Shown here in pieces: positions 6,879 to 13,511 of a stretch of 13,511 nucleotides of DNA. The DNA is taken from NCBI GenBank assembly GCA_030833025.1, contig JAURHZ010000036.1, positions 1 through 13,511 on the forward strand, given 5' to 3'. The notes beneath the pieces are model-generated. The model was not told the origin of the DNA. It searched no databases and worked only from the letters and a program-made list of their open reading frames with translations. The stretch comes from Armatimonadota bacterium (lineage in GTDB: Bacteria; Armatimonadota; Armatimonadia; Armatimonadales; Armatimonadaceae). How positions within the stretch are numbered: position 1 is the first letter of the stretch; every line of letters starts with the position of its first letter. The position numbers and the translations under genes were made by a program.

Positions 6879-6912
6879 GCGCCTCCTGCTCCGCAGGAGG
6901 CGCTTTCTTTTT
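6879..6912 (+). terminator. Strong intrinsic terminator
   Basis: GCGCCTCCTGC (6879-6889) and GCAGGAGGCGC (6893-6903) form a perfect 11-bp GC-rich stem with a TCC loop, followed by a T-rich tract (TTTCTTTTT). It lies 22 nt after the stop of the exported-protein gene and separates that gene from the tatC operon. Confidence 0.93.
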
Positions 6913-7014
6913 GCCTTACAGAAACCATAACAGCAATGTAACGCACTGCCACTCATACCGTTTTTGCCAAACCAAGGGAACAAATGGAGTGATGCAACGA
7001 TAAGATAGAGGGAT

Positions 7015-8112
7015 ATGGGTCTCTTTTCAAAACGGAACGAACACGCCGAAGATGGGCAAATGGAGCTCGTCGAGCACCTTGCCGAGCTGCGCAACCGCAT
7101 TTTCCGGATGCTTGGCTATGTCCTCCTCGGGATGATTGCAACCTACAACCTGTTCCCGGTGATCTATAACGTCCTCTTTGCACCTGCACACGTTGTTCTT
7201 GCAAAGCTTCCCGATGCTAAACCTGTCTTCCGCGGCATTCAAGATGCGTTTCTCCTGCGGCTCGAAACCTGTCTCTTTGCAGGCATCGCCGTAGCACTCC
7301 CATTCATCATTTATGAGATTTGGGGTTTTGTCCGCCCTGCACTGACACCCGATGAGCGAAAGCCTCTGCGCTTCCTAGCGCCGTTTGCAGGTTTCCTCCT
7401 GCTCGCAGGCGCAGGAACTGGTTATTCAGCACTTCCATCCGCGTATGGCTGGATGGCTCTTTACGTCTCCGATGTCCCTGATGCAACCGTTCTTCAGGAT
7501 GCAAAAGACTACCTCCTACTGACTGTAAAGATTCTCGTCGCCTTTGCACTCGCCTTCCAACTTCCGGTGCTTCTGCTTTTCCTAAGCAGTGTCAAAATCA
7601 TCAACTCGAAAATGATGGTCACCTACTGGCGACATGCTGTGGTCGTTATTGCGGCACTCGCGGCAATCTTTACGCCAACGAACGACCCGGCAACGATGCT
7701 CCTAATGGCAATCCCGATGTCGGGGCTTTACCTGGTCAGTATCGTGCTGGTAAAGGCATTTGAGCCCGATGCAAACGGCAATTCAGATGGCAAGCTCTTC
7801 CAGAAGTTTCTTGTTTCCCTCGTACCACTGATGCTCTTCTCGGCTGTCAGTTTCTGGCTCTACAAAAACAACCCCGTTGAAGCTGCTCGTAAAAGTGGTG
7901 GCATCAAGCCGATGGTTAATGTGCAAAAGGTACAGCAGATGATCGATGCATCGCTGTCCAAGGGCACAGCTGGAACCCAAGCGACGCCTGCGGCCCCGGC
8001 AACCGATGACCTCCTAAAGCGAATCGAAGCCCTTGAGCAACGCATCAAGCAGCTAGAAACTCCGGTAGCACCTGCTCCGCAACAACCGTTGGCCGTTCCA
8101 CCTCAGCGATGA
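7015..8112 (+). CDS. tatC: Twin-arginine translocase subunit TatC with long C-terminal extension
   Basis: TatC is the inner-membrane receptor of the Tat system, which exports folded proteins carrying a twin-arginine signal. Family marks: HLAELRNRI at residues 21-29, PFIIYEIWGFVRPALTPDE at 96-114 with the conserved Glu114, and IFTPTNDPATMLLMAIP at 218-234. Several hydrophobic spans follow the usual TatC layout. After the core (about residue 250) come roughly 115 extra residues: a hydrophobic stretch at 264-283 that could be an added membrane helix, a short predicted coiled coil (DDLLKRIEALEQRIKQLE, 331-348), and a Pro/Ala/Gln tail. Ordinary TatC proteins are near 250 residues, so the extension is unusual in size. 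ATG 7015 is preceded by GAGGGA with only 1 nt spacing; ATG 7060 (MELVEHLAEL) is a fair alternative start. No tatA/tatB gene is adjacent. The gene overlaps nagA by ATGA. Confidence 0.9.
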   Translation: MGLFSKRNEHAEDGQMELVEHLAELRNRIFRMLGYVLLGMIATYNLFPVIYNVLFAPAHVVLAKLPDAKPVFRGIQDAFLLRLETCLFAGIAVALPFIIYEIWGFVRPALTPDERKPLRFLAPFAGFLLLAGAGTGYSALPSAYGWMALYVSDVPDATVLQDAKDYLLLTVKILVAFALAFQLPVLLLFLSSVKIINSKMMVTYWRHAVVVIAALAAIFTPTNDPATMLLMAIPMSGLYLVSIVLVKAFEPDANGNSDGKLFQKFLVSLVPLMLFSAVSFWLYKNNPVEAARKSGGIKPMVNVQKVQQMIDASLSKGTAGTQATPAAPATDDLLKRIEALEQRIKQLETPVAPAPQQPLAVPPQR

Positions 8113-9254
8113 CAACACTGGATGCCGCATTTGCGGTAACCCCACGAGGCATCCTCGAGCGTGTGGCCATTCGTATCTCGGATGGCATCATCACCCACAT
8201 TAGTGGTGATCCAATATCTGCTTCGGTTCTAATCGATCCCGATGTGTTGCTTCCGGGCTTCATCGATGTGCATATCCACGGTGGTGGTGGTGCTGACACG
8301 ATGGATGCTACACCCGATGCGCTCCGTGCAATCTGCCGGGCACATGCAAAATGTGGCACGACAACCCTTCTCGCGACCACGATCACCCACGGTGAGAGTG
8401 AAATCGCACGTGCACTCGTAAACGTCGCGGATGCTATCGATGCTCAAGATGCCTTCTGCCCAGACGGAGCCCGCATCGGCGGGGTTCACCTCGAAGGCCC
8501 GTTCATCCACCCTCTCCGCCCCGGAGCACAGCCGAAAGAGCATGTCCGTGTTCCGAGTTACGATGAGTGGCTACGGCATATCGAGCATTCCAGAGGGAAT
8601 ATCCGACGCGTCACCATCGCTGCAGAATACGCAGAAGCACGCCCCATAATCGAATGGTGCTGGAAAAACAACGTTACCGTAACCGTCGGACACACCACTA
8701 TTTCTGGTGACCAGCTTGCGGCGCTTCTGAATGATGGCCCCCTCGATGCCACCCACCTGTTCAACGCAATGGACCCCATCCACCACCGGAAGCCTGGCCC
8801 AATTCCAACCTTTCTAACGCATCCCAATGCGATGGCCGAGCTGATCGCGGATGGCCACCATGTCCACCCGGATGTCATCAAAATGGCGGTGGCGGCGGCT
8901 GGTTCGGGGCACATCATGGCTATCACCGATGCGATGGCTGGCATGGGACAGGGAGATGGCGATTACGTCCTCGGCGGGCATCCAGTCAAAGTAGCAGCTG
9001 GTAAAGCCTTGCTTCTCGATGGAACACTTGCGGGAAGTATTCTTGGGATGTCGACGGCTGCGAATAATATCGCCGCGTGGACCGAGTGTGACCTGCTCTC
9101 GCTTGCAAAGATGACATCCACTAATGCAGCAGACCGCATTGGTCGCACTGACATCGGACGTATTGATGTTGGTGCAAAGGCTGATTTTGTCCGGATGCAG
9201 GGCGGGTTATCACACGTTGGCACAATCATCGGTGGACGAGCCATTAGCATCTAG
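8109..9254 (+). CDS. nagA: N-acetylglucosamine-6-phosphate deacetylase
   Basis: A 381-residue amidohydrolase-superfamily enzyme that removes acetate from N-acetylglucosamine 6-phosphate in amino-sugar catabolism and cell-wall recycling. Motifs in order: PGFIDVHIHGGGG with His55 and His57, GVHLEGPFI with metal-binding Glu129, VGHT with His195, ATHLFNAMDPIHHRKPG with His216 and His225-226, ELIADGHHVHPD, and ITDAMAGMG with the catalytic Asp274, then LAGS. Length is typical. One difference is that the usual KGAH motif after the LEGP strand reads RPGAQPKEH here, so a substrate-contact residue may differ. The ATG overlaps the tatC stop as ATGA, indicating translational coupling; its own ribosome site is weak. 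No nagB or transporter is seen in the window. The protein is cytosolic. Confidence 0.9.
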   Translation: MTTLDAAFAVTPRGILERVAIRISDGIITHISGDPISASVLIDPDVLLPGFIDVHIHGGGGADTMDATPDALRAICRAHAKCGTTTLLATTITHGESEIARALVNVADAIDAQDAFCPDGARIGGVHLEGPFIHPLRPGAQPKEHVRVPSYDEWLRHIEHSRGNIRRVTIAAEYAEARPIIEWCWKNNVTVTVGHTTISGDQLAALLNDGPLDATHLFNAMDPIHHRKPGPIPTFLTHPNAMAELIADGHHVHPDVIKMAVAAAGSGHIMAITDAMAGMGQGDGDYVLGGHPVKVAAGKALLLDGTLAGSILGMSTAANNIAAWTECDLLSLAKMTSTNAADRIGRTDIGRIDVGAKADFVRMQGGLSHVGTIIGGRAISI

Positions 9255-9274
9255 CCCTATGTTGGATGCAAGTT

Positions 9275-9280
9275 GAGGGA
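9275..9280 (+). promoter_or_regulatory. Shine-Dalgarno deciding the start of the beta-helix gene
   Basis: GAGGGA ends 7 nt before ATG 9288. It overlaps a possible TTG start at 9273 in the same frame, which rules that TTG out in favour of the ATG. Confidence 0.75.
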
Positions 9281-9287
9281 AAAAGAC

Positions 9288-11441
9288 ATGCAAAAGCAAG
9301 TAGTGAAGCTCGTAGCCGGGATGCGAATTACAACATCCACGGACATCCGGCGTACTTCATGGATTCTCCCAAACAGCGATACCCAGCTCAAGTCAAGTGC
9401 CTTGGTCATCAGCGGTAATGACATCGTTGTCGATTTTAAAGGCTCGACCATTCGAGGCACCGCGCCTGACACTGAACCCGACATGCGCGTCGGTACCGGC
9501 ATCATCGTGGAAGGCAAGAACGTCACCCTTAGAAACTTGCACATTCATGGCTACAAAGTAGCGATTGCAGCACTCGGCGCCGATGGCCTAGTCCTCGAAA
9601 ATGTGGATGCCAGTTATAACTGGAAGCAGCACCTCCTCTCCACCGATGAAAAGGAAGACCTTGCGGACTGGATGAGCTATCACCAGAACGAAAAGGATGA
9701 GTGGCTGCGGTACGGCGCGGCGTTTTATTTGCGCGACACCAATGACTTTACGATGCACGGTTGTACAGCGCGTGGTGGTCAGAACGGCCTGATGATGACG
9801 CAGTGCGATCGCGGAAACATCCACCACAATGACTTCTCCTTCCTCTCAAGCCTTGGTATCGGGATGTACCGTGCATCCTGGAACCGCATCCTCCACAACA
9901 AGATTGACTGGTGTGTGCGTGGCTACTCGCATGGTGTCTACAATCGTGGTCAGGACTCTGCGGGCATCCTGATTTATGAGCAGTCATCGAACAATGTCTT
10001 TGCTTACAACTCGGTGACCCATGGCGGCGATGGCTTTTTCCTCTGGGCGGGTCAGAACACCATGGACACGGGCCGAGGTGGCTGCGATGACAACCTCCTT
10101 TACGGGAATGACTTTTCCCATGCGCCTACAAACGGAATTGAAGCCACATTTAGCCGGAATCAGTTTGTCCATAATTTGATCGCCGAGTGCTGGCATGGCA
10201 TTTGGGGCGGCTACTCATATGACACCGCCATCGTTGGAAATACTTTTGGCTACAATGCCGAAGCCATTGCCATCGAGCATGGCCGTGACAACCTCGTCTC
10301 AGATAACGGCTTTTTCCGTGACCGTGTCGGAGTCAAGCTCTGGGCAAATCCATCGCAGGATCCGAACTGGGCCTACGTGCGCAAACATGCCACGAGCAGT
10401 GAGCGCTACACGATTGAGGGTAATACCTTTGTTGATGTAAAGACAAAGAGTGACATCCGCCTTACCGAGAGTGTGAAAGACCGTGCAAACCGCGTTGTGA
10501 ACACAACTCCGGCGCCACCAGAAACGATGCAAGGTAGCGGCAACACAATCGTTTCGAGTGAGAGTAACTTGGCGGAGTATCTTGAGCGCTGGGATCTGGC
10601 TTGGCACCCAGGCCGTCCTAGCCGCCTCGCATCCAGATACCACGTTGAGCCGCTTGACAAGCCTGATGCCGCGATGCTGGCAAAGAACGCTCTTCGAGGT
10701 CGGCGGTTTATCATCGTGGATGAATGGGGTCCATATGACTTCCAAAGCCCAAGGCTGGTGAACCGCGGCGATGGCCAATACGAAATTTTGGGACCAAAGG
10801 GAAAATGGCGGGTTGTCGACGCACAAGGAGCGACTCTGTCTGCTACCAGCGGGAATGTTCCGGGTTCGCTCAGCATTAAGACACCCGCAGGTCAGGCTGG
10901 CACAACCAAGGTTGTGCTGGAATACCGAGGTGCGCCTACAACAAATTACAAGGGCAAGCAAACGCCGGCGGGTCAACCGGTGCGCTTTGGGTTTAGCCGC
11001 TTCTTTGCCCCGATCAGCTGGGATGTTCGCTTCCACAGCTGGTCGAAGTCTGTTGACAAATCCGATGTCCATGCAGCACCAGACCCTGCACATTTCCGCG
11101 AGCAGCTCGCGACAACACCCCTTTTGACGATGAAGACAGACAGGCTGGACTTCGCCGGCTATGCATTTGCCAAGGGCCTCCCAAATCATCACGTCATCAC
11201 CGTTGCGGATGGTAAGTTCTCCATTCCAGCCGGCGACTATGTGTTGGATATCACAACCGATGACGGCTGCCGTATTTGGCTCGATGGCAAGGAGCTTCCG
11301 CTGGGAGCCTGGAAGTATCAGGGACCGACTGCGTATCCTGCCAAGGTACACCTCGGTGGAAACCACACCCTACGTGTTGAACATTTTCAAATAGATGGCT
11401 ATGCGGCGCTGAAGGTAGCCCTTCGGCCAGCATCAAATTAA
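9288..11441 (+). CDS. Right-handed parallel beta-helix protein with PA14-like C-terminal domain
   Basis: A 717-residue protein. Residues about 35-390 show short strand repeats with Asn/Gly turns (ITVD-, NVTLRNLHI-, NNVFAYNSVTHGGDGFF-, DTAIVGNTFGYNAEAI-like phrases), typical of the pectate-lyase/NosD-type right-handed beta helix found in carbohydrate-active lyases, epimerases and glycosidases. A middle part (about 400-600) contains WDLAW, DEWGPYDF and further strand-rich sequence. The last about 105 residues (from near 611) resemble a PA14-type domain: GDYVLDITTDDGCRIWLDGKEL, then HLGGNHTLRVEHFQIDGYAALKV, a fold often used for glycan binding. No signal peptide is visible at ATG 9288 (MQKQVVKLVAG, then polar residues), nor a twin-arginine motif. 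It lies 33 nt after nagA and 21 nt before kbl, suggesting one operon. A role in glycan degradation fits the context but no catalytic residue can be assigned. Confidence 0.78.
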   Translation: MQKQVVKLVAGMRITTSTDIRRTSWILPNSDTQLKSSALVISGNDIVVDFKGSTIRGTAPDTEPDMRVGTGIIVEGKNVTLRNLHIHGYKVAIAALGADGLVLENVDASYNWKQHLLSTDEKEDLADWMSYHQNEKDEWLRYGAAFYLRDTNDFTMHGCTARGGQNGLMMTQCDRGNIHHNDFSFLSSLGIGMYRASWNRILHNKIDWCVRGYSHGVYNRGQDSAGILIYEQSSNNVFAYNSVTHGGDGFFLWAGQNTMDTGRGGCDDNLLYGNDFSHAPTNGIEATFSRNQFVHNLIAECWHGIWGGYSYDTAIVGNTFGYNAEAIAIEHGRDNLVSDNGFFRDRVGVKLWANPSQDPNWAYVRKHATSSERYTIEGNTFVDVKTKSDIRLTESVKDRANRVVNTTPAPPETMQGSGNTIVSSESNLAEYLERWDLAWHPGRPSRLASRYHVEPLDKPDAAMLAKNALRGRRFIIVDEWGPYDFQSPRLVNRGDGQYEILGPKGKWRVVDAQGATLSATSGNVPGSLSIKTPAGQAGTTKVVLEYRGAPTTNYKGKQTPAGQPVRFGFSRFFAPISWDVRFHSWSKSVDKSDVHAAPDPAHFREQLATTPLLTMKTDRLDFAGYAFAKGLPNHHVITVADGKFSIPAGDYVLDITTDDGCRIWLDGKELPLGAWKYQGPTAYPAKVHLGGNHTLRVEHFQIDGYAALKVALRPASN

Positions 11442-11462
11442 CAGCTAACAAGTAAGGACAAT

Positions 11463-12644
11463 ATGAATACAACTCTACAAACCTATCTCAAAGCACAGAT
11501 TGACACGCTGCACGCGGAAAACCTCTACAAGCCACTGCTGACCATCGATGGCCGCCCTGGGTCCCGCGTGACCGTCGGTGGACGTGAGCTGATCAACCTC
11601 TCATCCAACAACTATCTCGGCCTTGCCAGTGACCCTCGGCTCTGTGAAGCAGCATCCAATGCCGCACTTACAATCGGCGCGGGTAGCGGTGCCGTCCGCC
11701 CAATCATCGGCAATATCGCTCTCCACGACCAGCTGGAAAAGCTGATTGCCGAGTTCAAGCACGTGGAAGATGTCCTGGTGTTCCAGAGCGGATTTACATC
11801 CAATGCCGGAACGATTCCAACCATCATGGAAGCCGAAGATGCAATCATCACTGATAGCCTCAACCATGCATCCATTATTGATGGCTGCCGATTGTCGAAG
11901 GCGAAGCGAAGCATTTACCAGCACTGCGATATGGACAGCCTTAGGGATGCGCTGATCGCAGCGAAGGATTGCCGCAAGCGTCTGATTATCACGGATGGCG
12001 TGTTCTCGATGGATGGCGATGTTGCGCCTCTTGACAAGATTTGTGCGCTGGCAGAAGAGTTTGATGCGGCCGTCATGGTCGATGATGCACACGGTTCTGG
12101 TGTGATGGGCGCAAATGGCCGTGGAACCGCGTACCACTTTGGTGTCACAGACAAGGTTGACATCCAGCTTGGAACGCTCAGCAAAGCCGTTGGCGTGATG
12201 GGCGGATACATCGCCGGATCCAAGTCGCTAATTGATTTCCTCAAGCAGCGCGCACGGCCATTTTTGTTTAGCACGGGATGCCCACCGGCGACAGCTGCAG
12301 CGTGTATCCGCGGTATCGAGATCATGCGTGATGATGCAGGACTCACGGAACGCCTCTGGGAAAACACGCGCTACTGGCAGGCCGGCTTGCGTGAGCTCGG
12401 CTTTGATCTTGGTGTAACGAAGACGCCCATCACACCGGTGATGGTTGGAGATGAAGCGAAGACCATGGAGCTGATGCGCAGACTGCGCGAGAAGGGCGTT
12501 CTGGCCCTTGCGGTTGTCTTCCCAACGGTCGGCCGCGGGAAGGCCCGCGTTCGTACAATGCCAACCGCCGCGCACACCAAGGCAGACTTCGACGAAGCAC
12601 TTGCCGCCTTTAAGGAAGTTGGCACAGAGCTAGGCCTGATCTAG
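11463..12644 (+). CDS. kbl: Glycine C-acetyltransferase / 2-amino-3-ketobutyrate CoA ligase-type alpha-oxoamine synthase
   Basis: A 393-residue fold-type I PLP enzyme that condenses or cleaves an amino acid and an acyl-CoA. Features: INLSSNNYLGLA near residue 44, GSGAVRPIIG at 74-83, SLNHASIIDGCRL with the PLP-stacking His135, MVDDAHGSGV with Asp208 and His210, and GTLSKAVGVMGG with Lys241 as the PLP Schiff-base lysine. NHASIIDG and RPFLFST match glycine C-acetyltransferases (threonine catabolism) better than the typical BioF. Homologues of this style from thermophiles and Gram-positives are known to accept several acyl-CoAs, so 8-amino-7-oxononanoate synthesis for biotin is a real alternative. 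No tdh (threonine dehydrogenase) or bio gene is adjacent. The ribosome site AAGGA (11454-11458) sits 4 nt before the ATG. It is likely in the tatC-nagA operon. Confidence 0.85.
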   Translation: MNTTLQTYLKAQIDTLHAENLYKPLLTIDGRPGSRVTVGGRELINLSSNNYLGLASDPRLCEAASNAALTIGAGSGAVRPIIGNIALHDQLEKLIAEFKHVEDVLVFQSGFTSNAGTIPTIMEAEDAIITDSLNHASIIDGCRLSKAKRSIYQHCDMDSLRDALIAAKDCRKRLIITDGVFSMDGDVAPLDKICALAEEFDAAVMVDDAHGSGVMGANGRGTAYHFGVTDKVDIQLGTLSKAVGVMGGYIAGSKSLIDFLKQRARPFLFSTGCPPATAAACIRGIEIMRDDAGLTERLWENTRYWQAGLRELGFDLGVTKTPITPVMVGDEAKTMELMRRLREKGVLALAVVFPTVGRGKARVRTMPTAAHTKADFDEALAAFKEVGTELGLI

Positions 12645-12671
12645 GTTCGGGTGGAGAGAGCAGAAACATCT

Positions 12672-13511
12672 ATGGAACAACGAAAACTACGGTCTGCGAT
12701 TGTGGGATGTGGTGTGATTCACACGGCCCACGCGGATGCAATTTCACGCCTCCCCGACCTGGTTGAGCTGGTCGCCGTCGCGGATGACAAGCTTGAGCGA
12801 GCCGAAAAAGCCGGAGAAGCGCTCGGGGTTCCGCACTTTCACGGACTAGATGCCCTCCTCGCTTGGGGTGAATTTGATATTTTGCACGTCTGCACACCCA
12901 GTGGGATGCATGCGGCTTGCGGAATCAAAGGTGCTAATGCAGGAAAGCACATTTTGTGTGAAAAGCCGATTGATGTCACTCTGCCGGCAGCCGATGCCCT
13001 GATCGAGGCGTGCGCAACCAACGGCGTAAAGCTCGAAGTCGTGAGTCAGCATCGCTTTAGTGATGGCATGCAGCATCTAAAAACGTGGCTGGATGACGGA
13101 AAGCTTGGACGCCTCGTTTTCGGAGAATCGGTCACCAAGTGGTACCGGACACAGGCGTATTACGATTCGGGTGGATGGCGTGGCACATGGGAACTCGATG
13201 GCGGTGGTGCCCTGATGAATCAGGGAGTCCACTATGTCGACCAGCTGCGCTGGATTATGGGACCGGTCAAGTCTGTTGCAGCGACCATGGGTACACTCTC
13301 TCACGAGCGTATCGAAGTCGAAGACATCGTTTCTGCGACCATTGAGTTTGAAAACGGCGCCGTGGGGACCTTAATGGCATCGACATCGATGGTCCCAGGC
13401 TTCAACCAATCCCTCGAAGTCTATGGCTCCAAGGGAAGCGTCCGGATTACAAATAGCAAAGTGCAGTTTGCACAGTTTGTAACCGGGGATGAACCGCAAA
13501 CCATGTGGGGA
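12672..13511 (+). CDS. Gfo/Idh/MocA-family NAD(P)-dependent sugar dehydrogenase (3' end beyond window)
   Basis: The first 280 residues of an oxidoreductase that typically oxidises or reduces a sugar or sugar nucleotide with NAD(P). The Rossmann dinucleotide motif is IVGCGVIHTAHADA (residues 10-23), with Asp38-Asp39 after the second strand. The catalytic-lysine motif is CEKPIDV with Lys98. The C-terminal domain has WYRTQAYYDSGGWRGTWELD and GGGALMNQGVHYVDQLRW (residues 157-194), including the likely catalytic His187. The WRGTW-x-x-DGGGALMNQ phrase is typical of the branch that includes UDP-GlcNAc-uronate dehydrogenases (WlbA/WbpB-like) and several glycoside-degradation oxidoreductases; I cannot choose between them. 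The ATG has GGAGAG at 12653-12658, a somewhat long spacing. It follows kbl by 27 nt and probably ends the visible operon. No signal peptide is seen. Confidence 0.87.
   Translation, partial: MEQRKLRSAIVGCGVIHTAHADAISRLPDLVELVAVADDKLERAEKAGEALGVPHFHGLDALLAWGEFDILHVCTPSGMHAACGIKGANAGKHILCEKPIDVTLPAADALIEACATNGVKLEVVSQHRFSDGMQHLKTWLDDGKLGRLVFGESVTKWYRTQAYYDSGGWRGTWELDGGGALMNQGVHYVDQLRWIMGPVKSVAATMGTLSHERIEVEDIVSATIEFENGAVGTLMASTSMVPGFNQSLEVYGSKGSVRITNSKVQFAQFVTGDEPQTMWG

Noticed and set aside
10299..11366. 355-codon minus-strand frame inside the beta-helix gene
   Set aside because: It is rich in Cys and Arg with no domain, and the plus strand has a coherent beta-helix and PA14-like protein in a good operon context.

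Overview
The window is a bacterial chromosomal stretch of moderately high GC (by eye in the mid-50s percent). It carries ten gene loci, one of them (murJ) split into two reading frames, with little intergenic space and only ordinary Shine-Dalgarno signals. The gene content (MurJ, TatC, a secreted low-complexity Gly/Met protein, several carbohydrate-type enzymes, a beta-helix/PA14-like protein) suits a free-living, envelope-rich, sugar-using bacterium. Armatimonadota or a similar poorly sampled phylum is my guess from gene style; no rRNA or marker gene here proves it. I see no insertion sequence, prophage, CRISPR array, tRNA or rRNA.

Left part (1-2451). The window opens inside a zinc carboxypeptidase (M14-type) gene, followed after 7 nt by an endonuclease/exonuclease/phosphatase-fold hydrolase. 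This pair runs into a minus-strand sugar isomerase/epimerase-type TIM-barrel gene; the two convergent genes share their stop codons in one TTAG.

Middle (2448-4815). The minus-strand isomerase gene is coupled by an ATGA overlap to murJ, the lipid II flippase. murJ is split by a frameshift near 3613-3619, a GC-rich spot where two bases appear to be missing or one added. Divergently, across a gap of about 60 bp, lies an endonuclease III-type iron-sulfur DNA glycosylase.

Secreted protein (5003-6856). After a 187-bp gene-free leader with hairpins comes a 617-residue Sec-exported protein. Two glycine/methionine segments (about 19 and 14 Met) interrupt an otherwise beta-rich protein. The gene ends in a strong intrinsic terminator preceded by a second small hairpin.

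Right part (7015 to the end). Five genes in one direction with gaps of -4, 33, 21 and 27 nt look like one operon: tatC (with a long C-terminal extension), nagA (N-acetylglucosamine-6-phosphate deacetylase), a parallel beta-helix protein with a PA14-like C-terminal domain, a kbl-type alpha-oxoamine synthase, and a Gfo/Idh/MocA sugar dehydrogenase cut by the window end. NagA, the beta-helix protein and the dehydrogenase suggest amino-sugar or uronate-containing glycan use; the link of tatC and kbl to that theme may be only positional.

No clearly new defence or mobile system is visible. The items most worth a second look are the Gly/Met exported protein, the murJ frameshift, the apparently unexported beta-helix protein beside tatC, and a marked excess of the pentamer GGATG/CATCC across the window.
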